From NCBI GenBank assembly GCA_019188255.1, contig JAETXT010000001.1:7998001-8062000 (forward strand): a stretch of 64,000 nt of DNA, given 5' to 3'. This DNA comes from Verticillium longisporum. Taxonomy: Eukaryota; Ascomycota; Sordariomycetes; Glomerellales; Plectosphaerellaceae. The translations under genes and the position numbers were made by a program. This document shows positions 33,010-45,049 of the stretch, one piece after another (position 1 is the first letter of the stretch; each line of letters opens with the position of its first letter). The notes below the pieces were generated by a model. It was not told where the DNA came from, made no database searches, and saw nothing but the letters and a program-made list of their open reading frames with translations.

Positions 33010-33815
33010 CAGCTCACAGGGGTGAGACTCAAGTTCACCCCCCCCCATTCGGAGAAACCTCGGGGGGGATAGTTAGCATAATTTTAGAGCAATTTCATAA
33101 CTCCACAGTATGAGTATAAGTATATACTGTGCCTATGTTTTAGAGTTAAAAAGTATATATTAAAGAAATAATAGATTTTAATTATATATATAAGGCATAT
33201 ACTTAGCATATGCTTAGCATATACCCTAGAGAGCTAGCTTCCTAAGGTAAGTTGGGCATATGCTTAGTATATGCCCTGGAGAGCTAGCTTCCTAAGGTAA
33301 GTTGGGCATATGCTTAGTATATGCCCTAGAGAGCTAGCTTCCTAAGGTAAGTAAGGTAAATACCTAGTATATACCTAGGATATATCTTAGAGAGCTAGAT
33401 CCTTAAAATATATATACTTTTAGAATTAAGTCTTTAAAGTAAGTAGGTTAAGTATATACCTAAGTTACCTTAGGAAGCTAGCTCTCTAGGGTATATACTA
33501 AGTATATACCTTACTTACCTTAGGAAGCTAGCTCTCTAGGGCATATGCTAAGCATATGCCCAACTTACCTTAGGAAGCTAGCTCTCTAGGGCATATGCTA
33601 AACATATACTTAGCATATACTAAGCATATGCCTTATATATATAATTAAAATCTATTTAAAATCTATTATTTCTTAGAATATTAACTTTTTAAAATATACT
33701 GTACATACTGCATAGGGTCCGTGCACCTTGAATTGTGCATACCATTACCCCCCCCCCCCCCCCCAGGTTTCTCCGAATTGGGGGGGATGAACTTGAGACT
33801 CACCCCTGTGAGCTG
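33010..33815. mobile_element. 806-bp fold-back (long inverted-repeat) element
   Basis: The stretch begins CAGCTCACAGGGGTGAG and ends with its reverse complement. The outer arms continue as inverted repeats through AAGTTCA, a C-rich run and TTCGGAGAAACCT. Inside, the left half carries tandem 50-bp units (GAGAGCTAGCTTCCTAAGGT plus a GGGCATATGC...GCATATGCCC-type palindrome) at 33,228-33,355. The right half carries the same units reversed at 33,465-33,600, and the centre is near 33,412. The interior is AT-rich with no coding capacity. A C16 run sits at the right arm. A 10-bp direct repeat, GAGGTTGACG, occurs just outside each end. Non-autonomous DNA element is the best call. Confidence 0.75.
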
Positions 33816-34847
33816 CATCCCGGAGGTTGACGTTTGCATGACTCGTGAGCATGGCATACTCATACGGTACGCAAGGATCTGTACCCGGTTATTTGACTTT
33901 TGGACGATGATCTGACGATGTACATGGAGGAACAGAGAACATGGTAAAAGCAGTGAAATGAGACTGGCCAGAAAGCGCTAAGCCCAAGCAAGTGCCGTCG
34001 GCGCCACAAGCCACCTCGTACCTTATCGGACGCTGCCGAAGCCACCCGATTCTTGATTCGCCAATGGGCCCAGCGATCGCCGTCCAATCAGGGACTGGCC
34101 GAGACCACCAATCAACAGCGCACGTAATCGGTTGTCATCGGTGCTGGTGGCAAGGCAACAGGAAGACACGGCTGATCATGAGGCTTGGCAGACTTGGCCC
34201 CCCCCCGCAATCCTCAACGCTCCTTCCCGATCCAACCCAAGCTCGAAATTCTCGACATCCATGCCAACCATGCCAACCATCTCAAAACCCCATCCATCTC
34301 TGTCAAACCCCATGCCATCCAGGTTCACCCCGCAAGCTTATCACGGCGAAATAACTCAAAAACCTCCTCCAGGGCCCGGCCTCCCCTCGCAACTGGCCTG
34401 CGTCTTACCCCTCCCTTGGTGCCATGGCCACCACACGAGCGACCTCTTGGCCTGCCTGTTCAGGAAGCCGCCCGCCAGGAGACCAAGCGACCGGGACAGA
34501 GCTCGCCATGAGACCTTCCAAATTATTCCAATGGTTCGCTAATCATGCAGAATCCGTGCGTCCCGCTGTCGCCGTCGTCAGCCGCTCAGTTTACCAGCTG
34601 CCCCTCCGGCGACGCAACCCGAGCCGACATGGAGGAAGCGAACTGGAGCCCTGAGACAACCGCCGGGCCGACAATAAATACCATGTCGCGTCCTGTACAT
34701 TTCTCGCGGGATCCTTTTGCTTACGCCATCCGAAGCCTCAACTCCAACCCGGACCTCTTCACGTCGTGTGCCATCCAGGGAGATCTCTCGCGCCATCTCT
34801 GCTTCGTCCTTGGCTAATCGTACCCCGTTGTCACCTCACTGCCCAGG
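33816..34847. other. intergenic upstream of the propeller gene
   Basis: No gene supported. Overlapping open frames between 33,992 and 34,817 lack domains. The last few hundred bases should hold the promoter of the gene at 34,848. Confidence 0.5.
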
Positions 34848-36716
34848 ATGCGTTTCTCTGCCGCTGTCGCCCTAACGGCTACTACTGTCGTCGTGGGCAG
34901 GGAGCTCCCCGTCGATGAAGATCGTGCCGCTGAGCTCTTTGACTCCGGCGTCAGGCACATGGATCTCATGGCCAAGAAGATTGTATGTCGTCGTCGGCCC
35001 CTCTTACCACGAGGACATGCTTCTCACTGACACTCCCTTAGGCCCATTGGGAGGCTGAAGAAGCCGCCGGTCTTATGGACGCATCCAAGTGGCCTCGCCT
35101 AAACTACACCAAGTGTGTCAATGGCTATGCCAAGGCCGTCCCAGGCAGCCCCCTGCACAAGTTCCAGTGCAAGAACATGGACCTGCACGACTTCCTCCCC
35201 CCCGAGGATCTCGGGTCCTTCGGCCGGGACGACCGTGGCAAGGCTGGCAGCTCCTCCTGGGGGTGGGCCGCGCCCGAGTCGGGGCGTGAGTTTGGTCGTT
35301 GTAACGTTGCGCCCACACGGGGCAGGGACCCCCCCCCCTTTGGCCGCTCTATCTGACAATGGAAACAATAGTCAGCGGCATGTACGATGGTTGCGCCATG
35401 ATCGAGATTCTGCCGGAAGGCCGCATGCTCAACCTTGGCTTCCTGCCCAAGTTCGCCCCTACCAGCGACCGTGCCTACTGGACCGAGATCCGTTCCTACA
35501 AACACTACATGGTCATCGGCTCTGAGCTCCAGGGCAACGGCATCCAGATCTTTGACATGAGGAAGCTTCTCGACATCAAGCCCGCCGACGCTCCTGTCAT
35601 CTTCAAGAACGACAAGGACCTCACAGGCCACTTTAACTCCTCCTTGCCCCTGGGCCGCAGTCATAATGTCGTCATCAACGAGGAGGCCCAGTACGGTGTT
35701 GCCGTCGGTGTGACCCCTCGCGACCAGGGCTGCAAGGGTGGCCTCCACTTCTTCGACCTGAAGGACCCCTCCAAGCCCGTCGATCTGGGCTGCAATGGCG
35801 ATGATGGCTACGTTCACGATGCGCAGTGCCTCATCTACCGCGGCCCCGATTCCAAGTATGTTGGCCGTGACATTTGCTACGGCTACAATGAGGATACTCT
35901 CACCATGTAAGCATTCTCTTTCTGTTGATCCCTTCGTATCACATTTGACTAACACATCGCAGCTACGATGTCACCGACAAGCGCAACTCGACCATCATCT
36001 CCCGCACCTCTTACGAGGGAGCCGAGTACACCCACCAAGGCTGGGTCAACGATGCCAACAATCAGGAGTGGCTATTCATGGATGACGAGTACGACGAGGA
36101 GCGCACAACCGGCCCCGCCGCCGATGGATATCCCGTTACCTACATCTGGGACATTAAGTCACTTGAGAACCCCAAGCAGACGGGCATCTACAAGGGCTCC
36201 GTTCGTTCCATCGACCACAACCAGTATGTCAACGGCGATCTCATCTACCAGCCCAACTACGGTGCCGGTGTCCGCGTCTACGACGTCTCTTCCGTGCCCC
36301 AGGACCCTACTGGTAACGGTGTGTGCGAGATCGCCTATTTCGACATCTACCCCGAGGACGATGACGCTCCTGGCGGAGGTGTCCCCGCCTTCTCCGGCTC
36401 ATGGTCGTCCTACGCTTACTTCAAGTCTGGTTATATCTTTGTCAACACTATTGAGCGTGGCGGTTACCTCGTAAAGATGACCAAGCGCGAGTCCTGCAAG
36501 CCCAATGCCTGCAGCGCCGACAACTGCCTGCGCGCCATGCGCGCCTCCACCATCTCTGGTCGTCTCGAGGAGAGCCAGAAGTTCTGCGGCGAGTTCACCA
36601 AGACTTTTGTCGCTGACGTGTCTCTCGTGCCCGAGTATGCGTCCAAGGCTTGCGGACAGAATGTCATCTCACGTGTCAGCTCGGCGTGCGAGTGCCTGCC
36701 CACTGCCTCGTCATAG
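34848..36716 (+). CDS. secreted LVIVD-type beta-propeller (choice-of-anchor B / regulatory P domain-like) protein
   Basis: Four exons: 34,848-34,982; 35,042-35,294 (or 35,285); 35,372-35,906; 35,963-36,716; 558 aa with the longer exon 2. The signal peptide is MRFSAAVALTATTVVVG. A helical pro-region is followed by HKFQCKNMDLHDFLPPEDLG and SSSWGWAAPESGREF, typical of this family, then repeated blade motifs such as YMVIGSELQGNGIQIFDMRK, GLHFFDLKDPSKPVDLG, HDAQCLIYRG, TLTIYDVTDK, YTHQGWV, YIWDIKSLENP and GVRVYDVSSVPQ. The C-terminal ~90 residues are cysteine-rich (CKPNACSADNC), suggesting disulfides. Function is not established for fungal members. The splice donor of exon 2 is uncertain (GTGAGT at 35,286, or GTCGTT at 35,295, which keeps the conserved GREF). 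Confidence 0.8.
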
Positions 36717-38914
36717 GAGAAGGATGTCGCGTGCGACAGACTGTGGTGGATGTAATGTCTGATGATAGTCATGCTCCATTAATGTAACAAGACGCTTTGG
36801 GTGGACCTGCTGTCTTTCTCTCTGCTGTGAACGTCTCGTCTGGCTATGACCGTCGACAAATGGCAACATTTTGATGTAACCTTTACTTCAGGCTTTTTGA
36901 TTGGATTTCGTATAACGTTGCGGTAGACGGGGTCACGAGAGGATATGGCGTACGTCTGGCTGCAAGGTTTGCAAGTAGTTCTCCGATGAAGTCAATCTCG
37001 GCTCTATTGCGTCGTCTCACGCCCGAACGACGCCGGTAGTAAGTCCATCTGGGAAGGTGTTGGCGCAGTGCACTTCACAACGAGAATGACGGCATATGAA
37101 ACGGACTTGATCACGTGGTTTCACGGAACTACTCGCAAGTGTAAAGACAAAGTTCAAATGGGTTGAGAACAATATCGGGCCAGAGCGTGGCCGGCGTTGG
37201 GTGTACAGTCGACAGCAACGTCGTGAGTTGCCAAGCTAGCAACGCGTACGGATGCAAGGTGTATGCCTTACTGGATTCTCGCAATCGAGGCTTTTCCCTC
37301 CAGCTCTAGAAGCTTCGATGAGGGACTGGACTCTGTGGGCGAGCTGGCGAAGGGCATTTTTGGAGCCTGGCCATAGCAATATTCTGATCAGGAACTGTAA
37401 TCGATGGAACTCATCGAGCCTCATGTAGGCTAAAAAAAGCATTTCTTTGGGTGTAGGAGTCAGAAGGGACATGATGTATCCAATACGGGCCACAGTACAG
37501 TCTATTAGGCCGAGTCTGACGCGCGAGGTTGCTCAAGGGTTTGGATTCCCATTGCAGGCTGCAGGTTAAAAGCAGGGATAGCAAAGTCAACAACGTTAGC
37601 TTCTCCACGGCGATATCCAAGCATTGAAGCGGCTTGACGTACGAAAACAACAAGACATTTGTATCCAAGAGTGTGCATACCCATCGGGATTTCCACAGGT
37701 GGCGAACTCCCAACTCGGGATACGGCAGCATAATGGCTGGGCTGATCAAGCTATGGGCTTGCACGAAGGGCGATTTATGCCCGCGGGCCAGTTCCATGCA
37801 ACTCCTCACGCGGGCAAAAGACTTTCATTGTAGCTCTAGCTTTCCAAGGTAGTGCCATTGTTTGATGCGGGGCCAGGGACGCTTCCCGGGACGCTTGGAT
37901 GGTTCCCCCCTATTTAGCCGCCTGCAGTTACCTGGGGCGACACGCCAACAGCACCGTTGCTCTGATGTAGTTTGATTGCCGAGGCGGTTGGGATTCGTGA
38001 TTGGAATTCTCGCATGTAGCTGCAGGGAGTGAAGGACTGGTCAGGGCCACCCCATGTTCCATCCGTGTGAGAACCCGAGTGGTAACTTCGTCAAACTCGG
38101 GCCACTACCACGACTCTGATCTGCCTGTGGCAAGATTAAGAGGCGAAGCACTGTGCTCAGACAGAATTCTAACTTCTCCAAGCTCCAGGGGCACCACGTG
38201 CCTCAACGCGAGGGCTAAAGCTTGAAACGACCGGCTGCAGGCTCAGGGGCAAGGTTCTGCTCCTGGGCCAGAGCCATGGGACCTCCGGTAGTGGGCATAG
38301 GGCTGAGATGGATGGCCGGAAAATTTCTAAACCAATGCCACGCTCTCTGTCGTTGTTTTGGCCTCTGGGAAGAGTCCGATTAGTGATTGCTTTTCCGTTG
38401 GGAGTTATTCCGTCTCTTGCGTCCTCGAGCCTACATTTCCGGGCAAAACACCAGCCGTCCGGGGACGGCCCCACCAAGTCCGGCATCCAGTGATAGTTTT
38501 GGCGATGCTCCTGGCCTGTTGCATAGCACTAAACTGCACAACTTTGTCGGAATATCTCGCTCCAAGCCACAAGCATCCAAGGCAATCGAGACAAAAGCCC
38601 AATGATCGGATCGTCAAGGCAGAGACCGAGCTTGGTCATCCGGGCGTGAGCTTCCGGCAGCCGCAGACGCGGCCCCACATTGCGGCAGCTCAGGCGTCAA
38701 TGACGTTTCACGGCCGTGTGAGGGGCAGACAAAAGGTGCGGGGTCGTGTCAGCTCGATCCCCGGAGCTCTTATTCTGAAGCTCTCCTCTCAACTTTGGCC
38801 ATCTTCCTCGCCCATCTGCATCTTGTCCAACGCCACAGCTAGCGGTCGGAGATCCCGTGCTCGTCTCATTACAACCCATCTCCTACATCATAGCCCCCGA
38901 ACCCAACGCCCACC
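36717..38914. other. 2.2-kb intergenic region
   Basis: No confident gene. Minus-strand open frames around 37,236-37,809 have no recognisable domain. The final ~300 bp should be the promoter of the aldo/keto reductase. Confidence 0.5.
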
Positions 38915-40057
38915 ATGTCGAAGCAGCTTCCGGCCGGGCTCAAAGAGTCTCTGGAGAACTCCAAAGCTGAGTATCGCCAGCTTGGCAAGTCGGGTCTCCG
39001 AGTCTCGGTGCCCATCTTCGGATGTATGAGCTTCGGCGACAAGAGGACTCTGCCTTGGGTCATCGGCGAGGACGAGGCTCTCCCTCTGCTCAAGGCGGCC
39101 TACGACCGTGGCCTCAACACATGGGACACAGCCAACGTCTACAGCAACGGCGCCTCGGAGATCATTGTAGGCAAGGCTATCAAGAAGTACAGCATTCCCC
39201 GCCACAAGGTCGTCATCCTGACCAAGGCCCACTGGGCCGTTGGAGAGGAACCCGGTAGGTCACCATTCTGCTGTCAGGTACGCGTGACCCTGTCTGACCA
39301 AGCACCAGAGGCCCGCCACTTTGTCAACCGCGCCGAGTTTGAGGCCTCGAAAGACTACCAGAACAATTTCGGCCTCTCGCGCACCGCCCTCTTCAACCAA
39401 GTCGAGGCCTCCCTGCAGCGCCTCGACACGCCCTACATTGATCTCCTCCAGATCCACCGCTTCGACGCGCGCACGCCGCTCGAGGAGACGATGAAGGCGC
39501 TCCACGAACTCGTGCAGTCGGGCAAGGTGCGCTACATCGGCGCCAGCAGCATGTGGGCGACGCAGTTTGCGCGGCTGCAGTTCGTCGCCGAGAAGAACGG
39601 CTGGACGCCCTTTGTCAGCATGCAGAACCAGTACAACCTGCTGTACCGCGAGGAGGAGCGCGAGATGAACCGGTTCTGCAACGACACGGGCGTCGGGCTC
39701 ATCCCGTGGGCGCCGCTGTGCCGCGGCCACCTGGCGCGCAGGCCCGAGGACTTTGGCAGCACGGACCGGAGCCGGGCCGAGAAGGCGGGCCAGGCGGGCG
39801 GCGGCGGCAGCGGCACGTCGGAGCGGGACCGCGAGATTGTCGGCCGCGTCGTCGAGCTGGCGGATAAGCACGGCTGGGCTATCGCGCACGTCGCGCTCGC
39901 GTGGATCAACCGCCGCCGGGCGAGCCCCATCATCGGCTTCAGCAGCGTCGAGAGGCTGGACCAGGCGCTGTCGGCACGGGGCAAGAGTCTGTCCGAGGAG
40001 GAGGAGAAGTACCTCGAGGAGCTGTACCAGCCCAAGGCCATCTCTGGGCATGCATGA
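38915..40057 (+). CDS. aldo/keto reductase
   Basis: Two exons (38,915-39,254; 39,309-40,057) give 362 aa. The 54-bp intron is a multiple of three and has no in-frame stop, so the unspliced frame stays open with 18 extra residues. Splicing gives [14 protein letters not shown]. The NADPH-dependent AKR tetrad is complete: Asp 71 and Tyr 76 in [13 protein letters not shown], Lys 104 in ILTKAHW, His 163 in [25 protein letters not shown] and [13 protein letters not shown] are typical of the aryl-alcohol dehydrogenase / versiconal-reductase-like subgroup. A Gly/Ala-rich insertion ([14 protein letters not shown]) sits before the cofactor-gripping helix. It reduces aldehydes or ketones; substrate unknown. 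Probably cytosolic. It lies 1.1 kb from the FAD oxidase, tail to tail. Confidence 0.9.
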   Translation: MSKQLPAGLKESLENSKAEYRQLGKSGLRVSVPIFGCMSFGDKRTLPWVIGEDEALPLLKAAYDRGLNTWDTANVYSNGASEIIVGKAIKKYSIPRHKVVILTKAHWAVGEEPGRSPFCCQVRVTLSDQAPEARHFVNRAEFEASKDYQNNFGLSRTALFNQVEASLQRLDTPYIDLLQIHRFDARTPLEETMKALHELVQSGKVRYIGASSMWATQFARLQFVAEKNGWTPFVSMQNQYNLLYREEEREMNRFCNDTGVGLIPWAPLCRGHLARRPEDFGSTDRSRAEKAGQAGGGGSGTSERDREIVGRVVELADKHGWAIAHVALAWINRRRASPIIGFSSVERLDQALSARGKSLSEEEEKYLEELYQPKAISGHA

Positions 40058-41131
40058 GGCGTGACACACAGGATGAGGATGAGAGAGGGAGAGCGACCCA
40101 GACTGGAACACCAGTTCACCATCATTGTACATGGCAGACAGCATGCAGGATACGCGCACGTCTTGGAACGACGGACGACGAAGCGGAAAAGCAATGGTGA
40201 TCCTTTCGCGCTCGACTGTGCCGACTTGCCGAGTGATACCACATTGTCATGGGCGATGCGACCTTGGCCAAGGTCGCCCGCCTTCTTTTCACATGCTGGA
40301 TAGCATCTGAGATCGGGCTGTTCGATCAAGGGAGGAAGCTGCCTCGCAGATCCCCATCCTTGAATGCGGGACGCAAGGCGCGATGCTCATCTTCATCTCG
40401 TGAATCTCCCAGCTTCGTTTCAGAGCAGCGAGTCTGGATTCATCGCCAAGCACCCTCAGTCATGCTGACAAAGGGGCGCGCCGTTGAAGAAATCCCCTGC
40501 ATGTTCCCTGCAGACAAGCGTCCAGGGCGTCCAGGGCCTTGAGGGCGTCCAGGGGTGGCTTCATCCCCCCCCACATTGGCACATTGGGTAGGGAATCCAG
40601 ACACCAGGTGACCTTCCAGAAGAGGTGCTTCCGGATCATCAACGCCGCACTGCAATTGGGTAGGCCACGTCTCGAAGGAACTGACGCCTCCGTGGGGTGG
40701 GAAGATTGAGCGGCCGCTGCGTATGTGCGTCGCGTCTGTCTGCTTTGGGCGTCCCGGCTTGCCGCATTCGCTCGGGAGTTCTACAGGTACGAGCCCCAGG
40801 TCGTCATTTACAGGCCAGCGTTGCCTCGTGGGTTAGACTTTTACGCCAATGCACGCAATTTGCCTGCCGGGACATCTGGCACCTTTTCGGCAGACGCAAA
40901 TCTGCCCAAATTGTGACAGAGTGAACCACACGTTACGATCCGTGGATTCGGAAAAGCAAGGCATTCAAGCAAATGGGGGCCAAGGTTTTGTGGCTGCATG
41001 TTCCAATTCAAGGCTATTCAATTTTGGTTGCTCCGCGAACTTTGTTCAGATCCTAACATGTACAAGAAAAAATTGGTTTGTGGAAAAAAAAGAAGATTGG
41101 GTGGTCATGAACGAAAACTCAATTCCGCACC
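40058..41131. other. intergenic, convergent tails
   Basis: No gene recognised between the AKR and FAD-oxidase stop codons. There is a minor GGCGTCCAGG repeat near 40,520-40,555. Confidence 0.5.
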
Positions 41132-42645
41132 TCAAGTGCTGATGGACTGGCGGTGGTTGGTGAAGAGGTTCTCGGGGTCAACAGCCCTCTTGATCTGCTT
41201 GAGGCGGTTGTAGTTCTCCTCGCCATAGAGGCGGGCGCTCCACTCGGCCTCGGGGAGCTCAGAGTCGGCGTAGTTGACGAAGCCGCGCAGGGGCACGCCG
41301 CCCTTGGTGAGGGCGTCCTCGAAGGGCAGGAGAATATCCTTCATGTAGGTGAGGGCGTCGGCGGGCAGGAGGGTGCTGGTGTTGAGCGAGGTGCCGTCGA
41401 CGCGGATGAGCCAGAGGTTGCCGCCGTGAGCGTAGGCAGTGTCGGCATCAGAGATGTCGCGCGAGATGCCGCCCCAGAGGTCGAGGAAGCCACCCTGGCG
41501 CATGTCGGTGCGGGCAAAGTTGTTGCCCGTGACGTTGAGCAGGGCAGTGATCTGCGGCACGGTCAGGGGTTGTCGTAGGTCGTGGTGACGGCCTGGGTGT
41601 AGAAGTGGCGACCGCCGAGGGCACCACCGGTGGGGGAGTTCATGCCAGCGCCAGCGACGGACACCTCCATGTCCCAGAAGGGGAGGACAGTCTTGGCGTA
41701 GGCGAGAGTGCCGTTGACGGCCCTGAGCTCCTTGAGGAGAGGCGCAATGACAGCGTCAAAAGCGGCGGGGTTGCCGTAGAAGTAGCCCTGGGCAGAGGTG
41801 CCAGCGGCCAGGTTCCAGCGGATGGCGAGCTCATCGGGGGTGGTCTCGGCAAGGGCGTAGTCCTGAACCTTGACGAGGGCCTTGGTCGCGTCGCTGAGGC
41901 CCAGGTTGCCAAGGTTGATGGTGAAGCTGGTAGCATCGGCGAATTCGGGCTTGAAGGTCTTGGTGGTCATGGAGAGGATGACACCGAAGGAAGCGCCGGC
42001 ACCCTGAGCGGCCCAGAGAAGGTCAGACCCGTGGGTGGCGTTGACGACGGTGCCGTTGTACAGCATGTACTCGACGCCGACAATGTTGTCCATGGGGGTA
42101 CCGTAGTGGCGCGAGGTGCTGCCGAAGCCTCCGCCGATGGAAGAGCCGGGCACGCCGACGTGAGCGCCACGGACGTGGGGGATGTGACGGCCATGGTTGT
42201 CCCAGAGATACTTCAGAACGGGGCCGACGTGCGTGCCACCACCGAAGGTGAGCGTGTCGGAGCAGTTGGAATAGCTGACCTCGTCAAAGGCAGCCAGGTT
42301 GATGACGAGGTTGCCAGCGTTGCCATAACCAAAACCGGTGAAAGAGTGAGCAGCCCCCAGGGCGACGGCCTTGACCGAGGACTCCCGGGCACAGGCGAGG
42401 GAAGAAGCAACCTGATCGCGGGTCTCAGGGAACGAGATGGCGGCAGGGGCGGCAGTCAGGCGCTTCTGGAACATGAGAGTCTGATCAGGCCATGTCGCAT
42501 CGCTGCTGACGATGGAGCGAACGCCCGCGGTGGTGAGGCAAGACTGAAGAGCGGCCGACTTGTCTGTCTGGGCAGACACGGCCGAAGGGGCCAGGCTAAG
42601 GAGCGAGGCGACGGCCAAGCGTCGAAGAGAGAAAGTGGAGTCCAT
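41132..42645 (-). CDS. secreted FAD-linked oxidase (PCMH/berberine-bridge type), frame broken by one missing base
   Basis: Start at 42,645 gives a signal peptide (MDSTFSLRRLAVASLLSLAPSAVSA); about 504 aa if the frame is repaired. The FAD-binding PCMH domain shows VKAVALGAAHSFTGFGYGN with the likely flavin-linking His 100, NLVINLAAFDEV, FGGGTHVGPVL, GVPGSSIGGGFGSTSRHYG and GVEYMLYNGTVV. The BBE C-terminal segment YGEENYNRLKQIKRAVDPEN then LFTNHR is complete. Between TTYDNP and VPQITALLNV the frame stops at a TGA created by a missing C in CCCC (G4 at 41,566-41,569). One extra C gives NPLTVPQ. The position that carries the second covalent link (Cys) in bicovalent relatives appears to be Gly 160, so single attachment is expected. 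It is divergent from the lactonase-like gene. Confidence 0.83.
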
Positions 42646-43683
42646 AACTGATGATGTTGAGGGCAAAGGCAGAAAGGAGACTGCGAAAGGAACAAGAAAG
42701 CAAGTGCCGTGTTGTTCCAGAGACTCCAGGATAAGCCACAATCGTACAGACGACCTACTTATAACTGGTGGGCATCGAGAGAAGGGACTGGCGACAATCT
42801 TAGAGGAATCATTCAGGAGTCTTGGCACTCTTGCGCCTTGATCGAGTCTCGGTACTTCGGGCCATCGTTCTGTGTGCGCAAAAGGACCTCAAACCACCCA
42901 ATGCCTCTTACAAAGCTTCTCAGAACCCTTGTTCGGCGGATGTTTTGTTGTCCCGGCAGACAGAGTGGACTTGGGATGATCTGAACTTTATCAGATCAAC
43001 CTACCTTAATCGGAACGCCGGGACGGGGCGCGTGGCTCGTTTGAGCAAGCATTTCCCACCGTGAGGCTTCGCACAGCCCTCGGGGCCAAGACCTGAATTC
43101 GGCCCCAGGAGCCCCGTTCAGTACAGATTAGAATAATAAGCTCTTGGGGAAGCTTGGAAACCCTCCCGGTCTTCATGACATATATGGCATGGTCTGCGCC
43201 ATTGGGGCGCTATGTGGTCCGTCCGCTCCGCTTGCATGGGTTCTATGGCCTCATGGGCAGATATTAGTGCTGCTTTGCCTCATGCGCAACCGAGACTTGT
43301 CAACCTGCAGACGACTGCGGCACTTTGGGGCTACCTTGGTGACGAGTCATTTGTCTACCCCTGAAATCTTTCGTGTCGGCATGCTCGGTAACCATACTCA
43401 ATATGCAACTTATCCGACACTTGCTTGCTAGTCTTTTCCGACCCCTCCTGGCAGACAACTACGCAGCCTGCATATAGCTGCGACTCAATGATCGTTGTTG
43501 AAAGTGTCGTGACATTTCCTGGAGATGAGGCTTCGTCATCCCTGTGCCCCTTGAGTTTTGAAAAACTCTCAAAAAGGGATCCGCTGCTCGTCGAGTTGTC
43601 GTCTGAAAGTTCAGGATAGGACACGTCTTCTCACACCTCACGCTCATTCACTGCGTGGGCAATTCATCTTTACAGCAACGGCC
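42646..43683. promoter_or_regulatory. shared divergent promoter of FAD oxidase and lactonase-like genes
   Basis: 1,038 bp between two start codons, with no credible gene. I see no repeated motif comparable to those in the other two divergent promoters. Confidence 0.5.
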
Positions 43684-45049
43684 ATGCGTTCATCCCTTCA
43701 GTCCCTCCTTGCCGGCTCGGCCCTCTGGGCTTCGGCCGGTGCTGTCACTCTTTTCGCCGCTGATTCGGGGGGTAACGTGACGACACTGTCCCTCACTGGC
43801 TGCACCAATAATTACACTCTCTCTGTCACCTCCAAGACGCGCGACTGTGAGGTCAACCCTTCCTGGCTGACGCTTGACGGGCCCAACCGAGTGCTGTACT
43901 GCTACGACCGCGGTGCCGGCTCCTCTGCGTCCGGTTCTCTCAACTCCTTCTCCATTGGAGAAGACGGTCTGCTGTCTCGTATTGCGCGTGTCAGTGCCCC
44001 TCTCAGCGGAGTCGCTGGTGAGATCCTGACAACCTCTACTGGTGCTCGGGGTTACATCTCGGCCTCATAGTGAGTCCACCTTTTCCCCCTAATTGACGGG
44101 CCAAAGCGCCGAAGTCGCTTCCCATCATCTCCCGAGCCGAGCCCTCCGAGCTTGAAGCTTATCTGCCTCTCCCCCCACAGCAACCGCAGTGCCGCTGCCG
44201 TCTTTGCGCTTGGCGACAATGGCGCCCTTCCTGGGACGGGCCCCGTCCAGGTGATCAACCCGACACTCGAGACGACTGGTCCTGTCACTCTGCGCCAGGA
44301 CCGCAGCTACCTTCACCACGTCATCATCGACCCCACGAATCAGTATGTGCTCATTCCTGATCTCGGCGGTGACCGTGTTCGCGTCTACACGTACGACCCT
44401 GTGACAGTCGCTCCTATCGCCGAGGTGGCTGGACTTACGGCCCCGCCCGGCTCCGGTCCCCGTCATGGTTTCTTCCGCAAGGCCCGCAACGGCAAGACAT
44501 TCTTCTTCTTCAACGGCGAGCTTGACCAGAAGGTCTACTCGTACTCTGTCGAGTACACAGCTGCCGGCCTTGTCTTCACCCACGTCTTTGACGCCCCGGC
44601 CATCGATGCCGCGCTGCCTGCCACCAGAGCGCCCACGAGCGAGATCGCTCTGAGCGTGAGTTTTTCCCCCGCAGTCCACCTCTTCACACCAAGCTGACAA
44701 GGCCCTTCAGCCTGACGGCCGCTTCCTCACCGTATCCAACCGTGAGAAGTCGTTCCGCGACTCCCCCATCCTCGGCTCCGGCCCCTCGGACACCCTGTCC
44801 ACGTTCTCCATCAAGGAGGACGGCACCCTCAAGCTCGTCCAGCTCGCTCCTTCGGGCGGATGGTCGCCTCGCCAGTTCTCCTTCAACAAGGCCGGTACTC
44901 TCGTTGCCGTCGGCCACCAGAACAACCGTACCGTGACCATCTGGAAGCGCGACGTCCGGTCTGGCAAGATCGTGCTCGAGGAGGACGGCGGCAAGGTCGG
45001 CGAGGTTGTGCTGACTGGCGCTGTCGTCGCTACCATTTGGGACGAGTAG
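43684..45049 (+). CDS. secreted lactonase-like seven-bladed propeller (carboxy-cis,cis-muconate cyclase family)
   Basis: Three exons (43,684-44,069; 44,181-44,655; 44,711-45,049) give 399 aa with signal peptide MRSSLQSLLAGSALWASAGA. Family blocks include NPSWLTLDGPNRVLYCYDRG, SYLHHVIIDPTNQYVLIPDLGGDRVRVY, GPRHGFFRKARNGKTFFFFN, SEIALSPDGRFLTVSNR (restored by the second intron) and GGWSPRQFSFNKAGTLVAVG with HQNNRTVTIWKRD. Proteins of this fold act as lactonases (6-phosphogluconolactonase type) or as muconate-lactonising enzymes. A secreted form implies an extracellular lactone or aromatic-degradation product. It is divergent from an FAD-linked oxidase, whose family often makes lactones, so a shared pathway is plausible but unproven. 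Confidence 0.85.

Noticed and set aside
33228..33600. CRISPR-like array of 50-bp repeats
   Set aside because: Units are contiguous without unique spacers and are mirrored in a fold-back element; the genome is eukaryotic.
33750..33766. C16 homopolymer as a functional element
   Set aside because: Most likely slippage within the fold-back arm; its true length is unreliable.
41605..42651. 348-codon plus-strand open frame
   Set aside because: Antisense to the FAD oxidase; no domain, composition driven by codon bias of the real gene.
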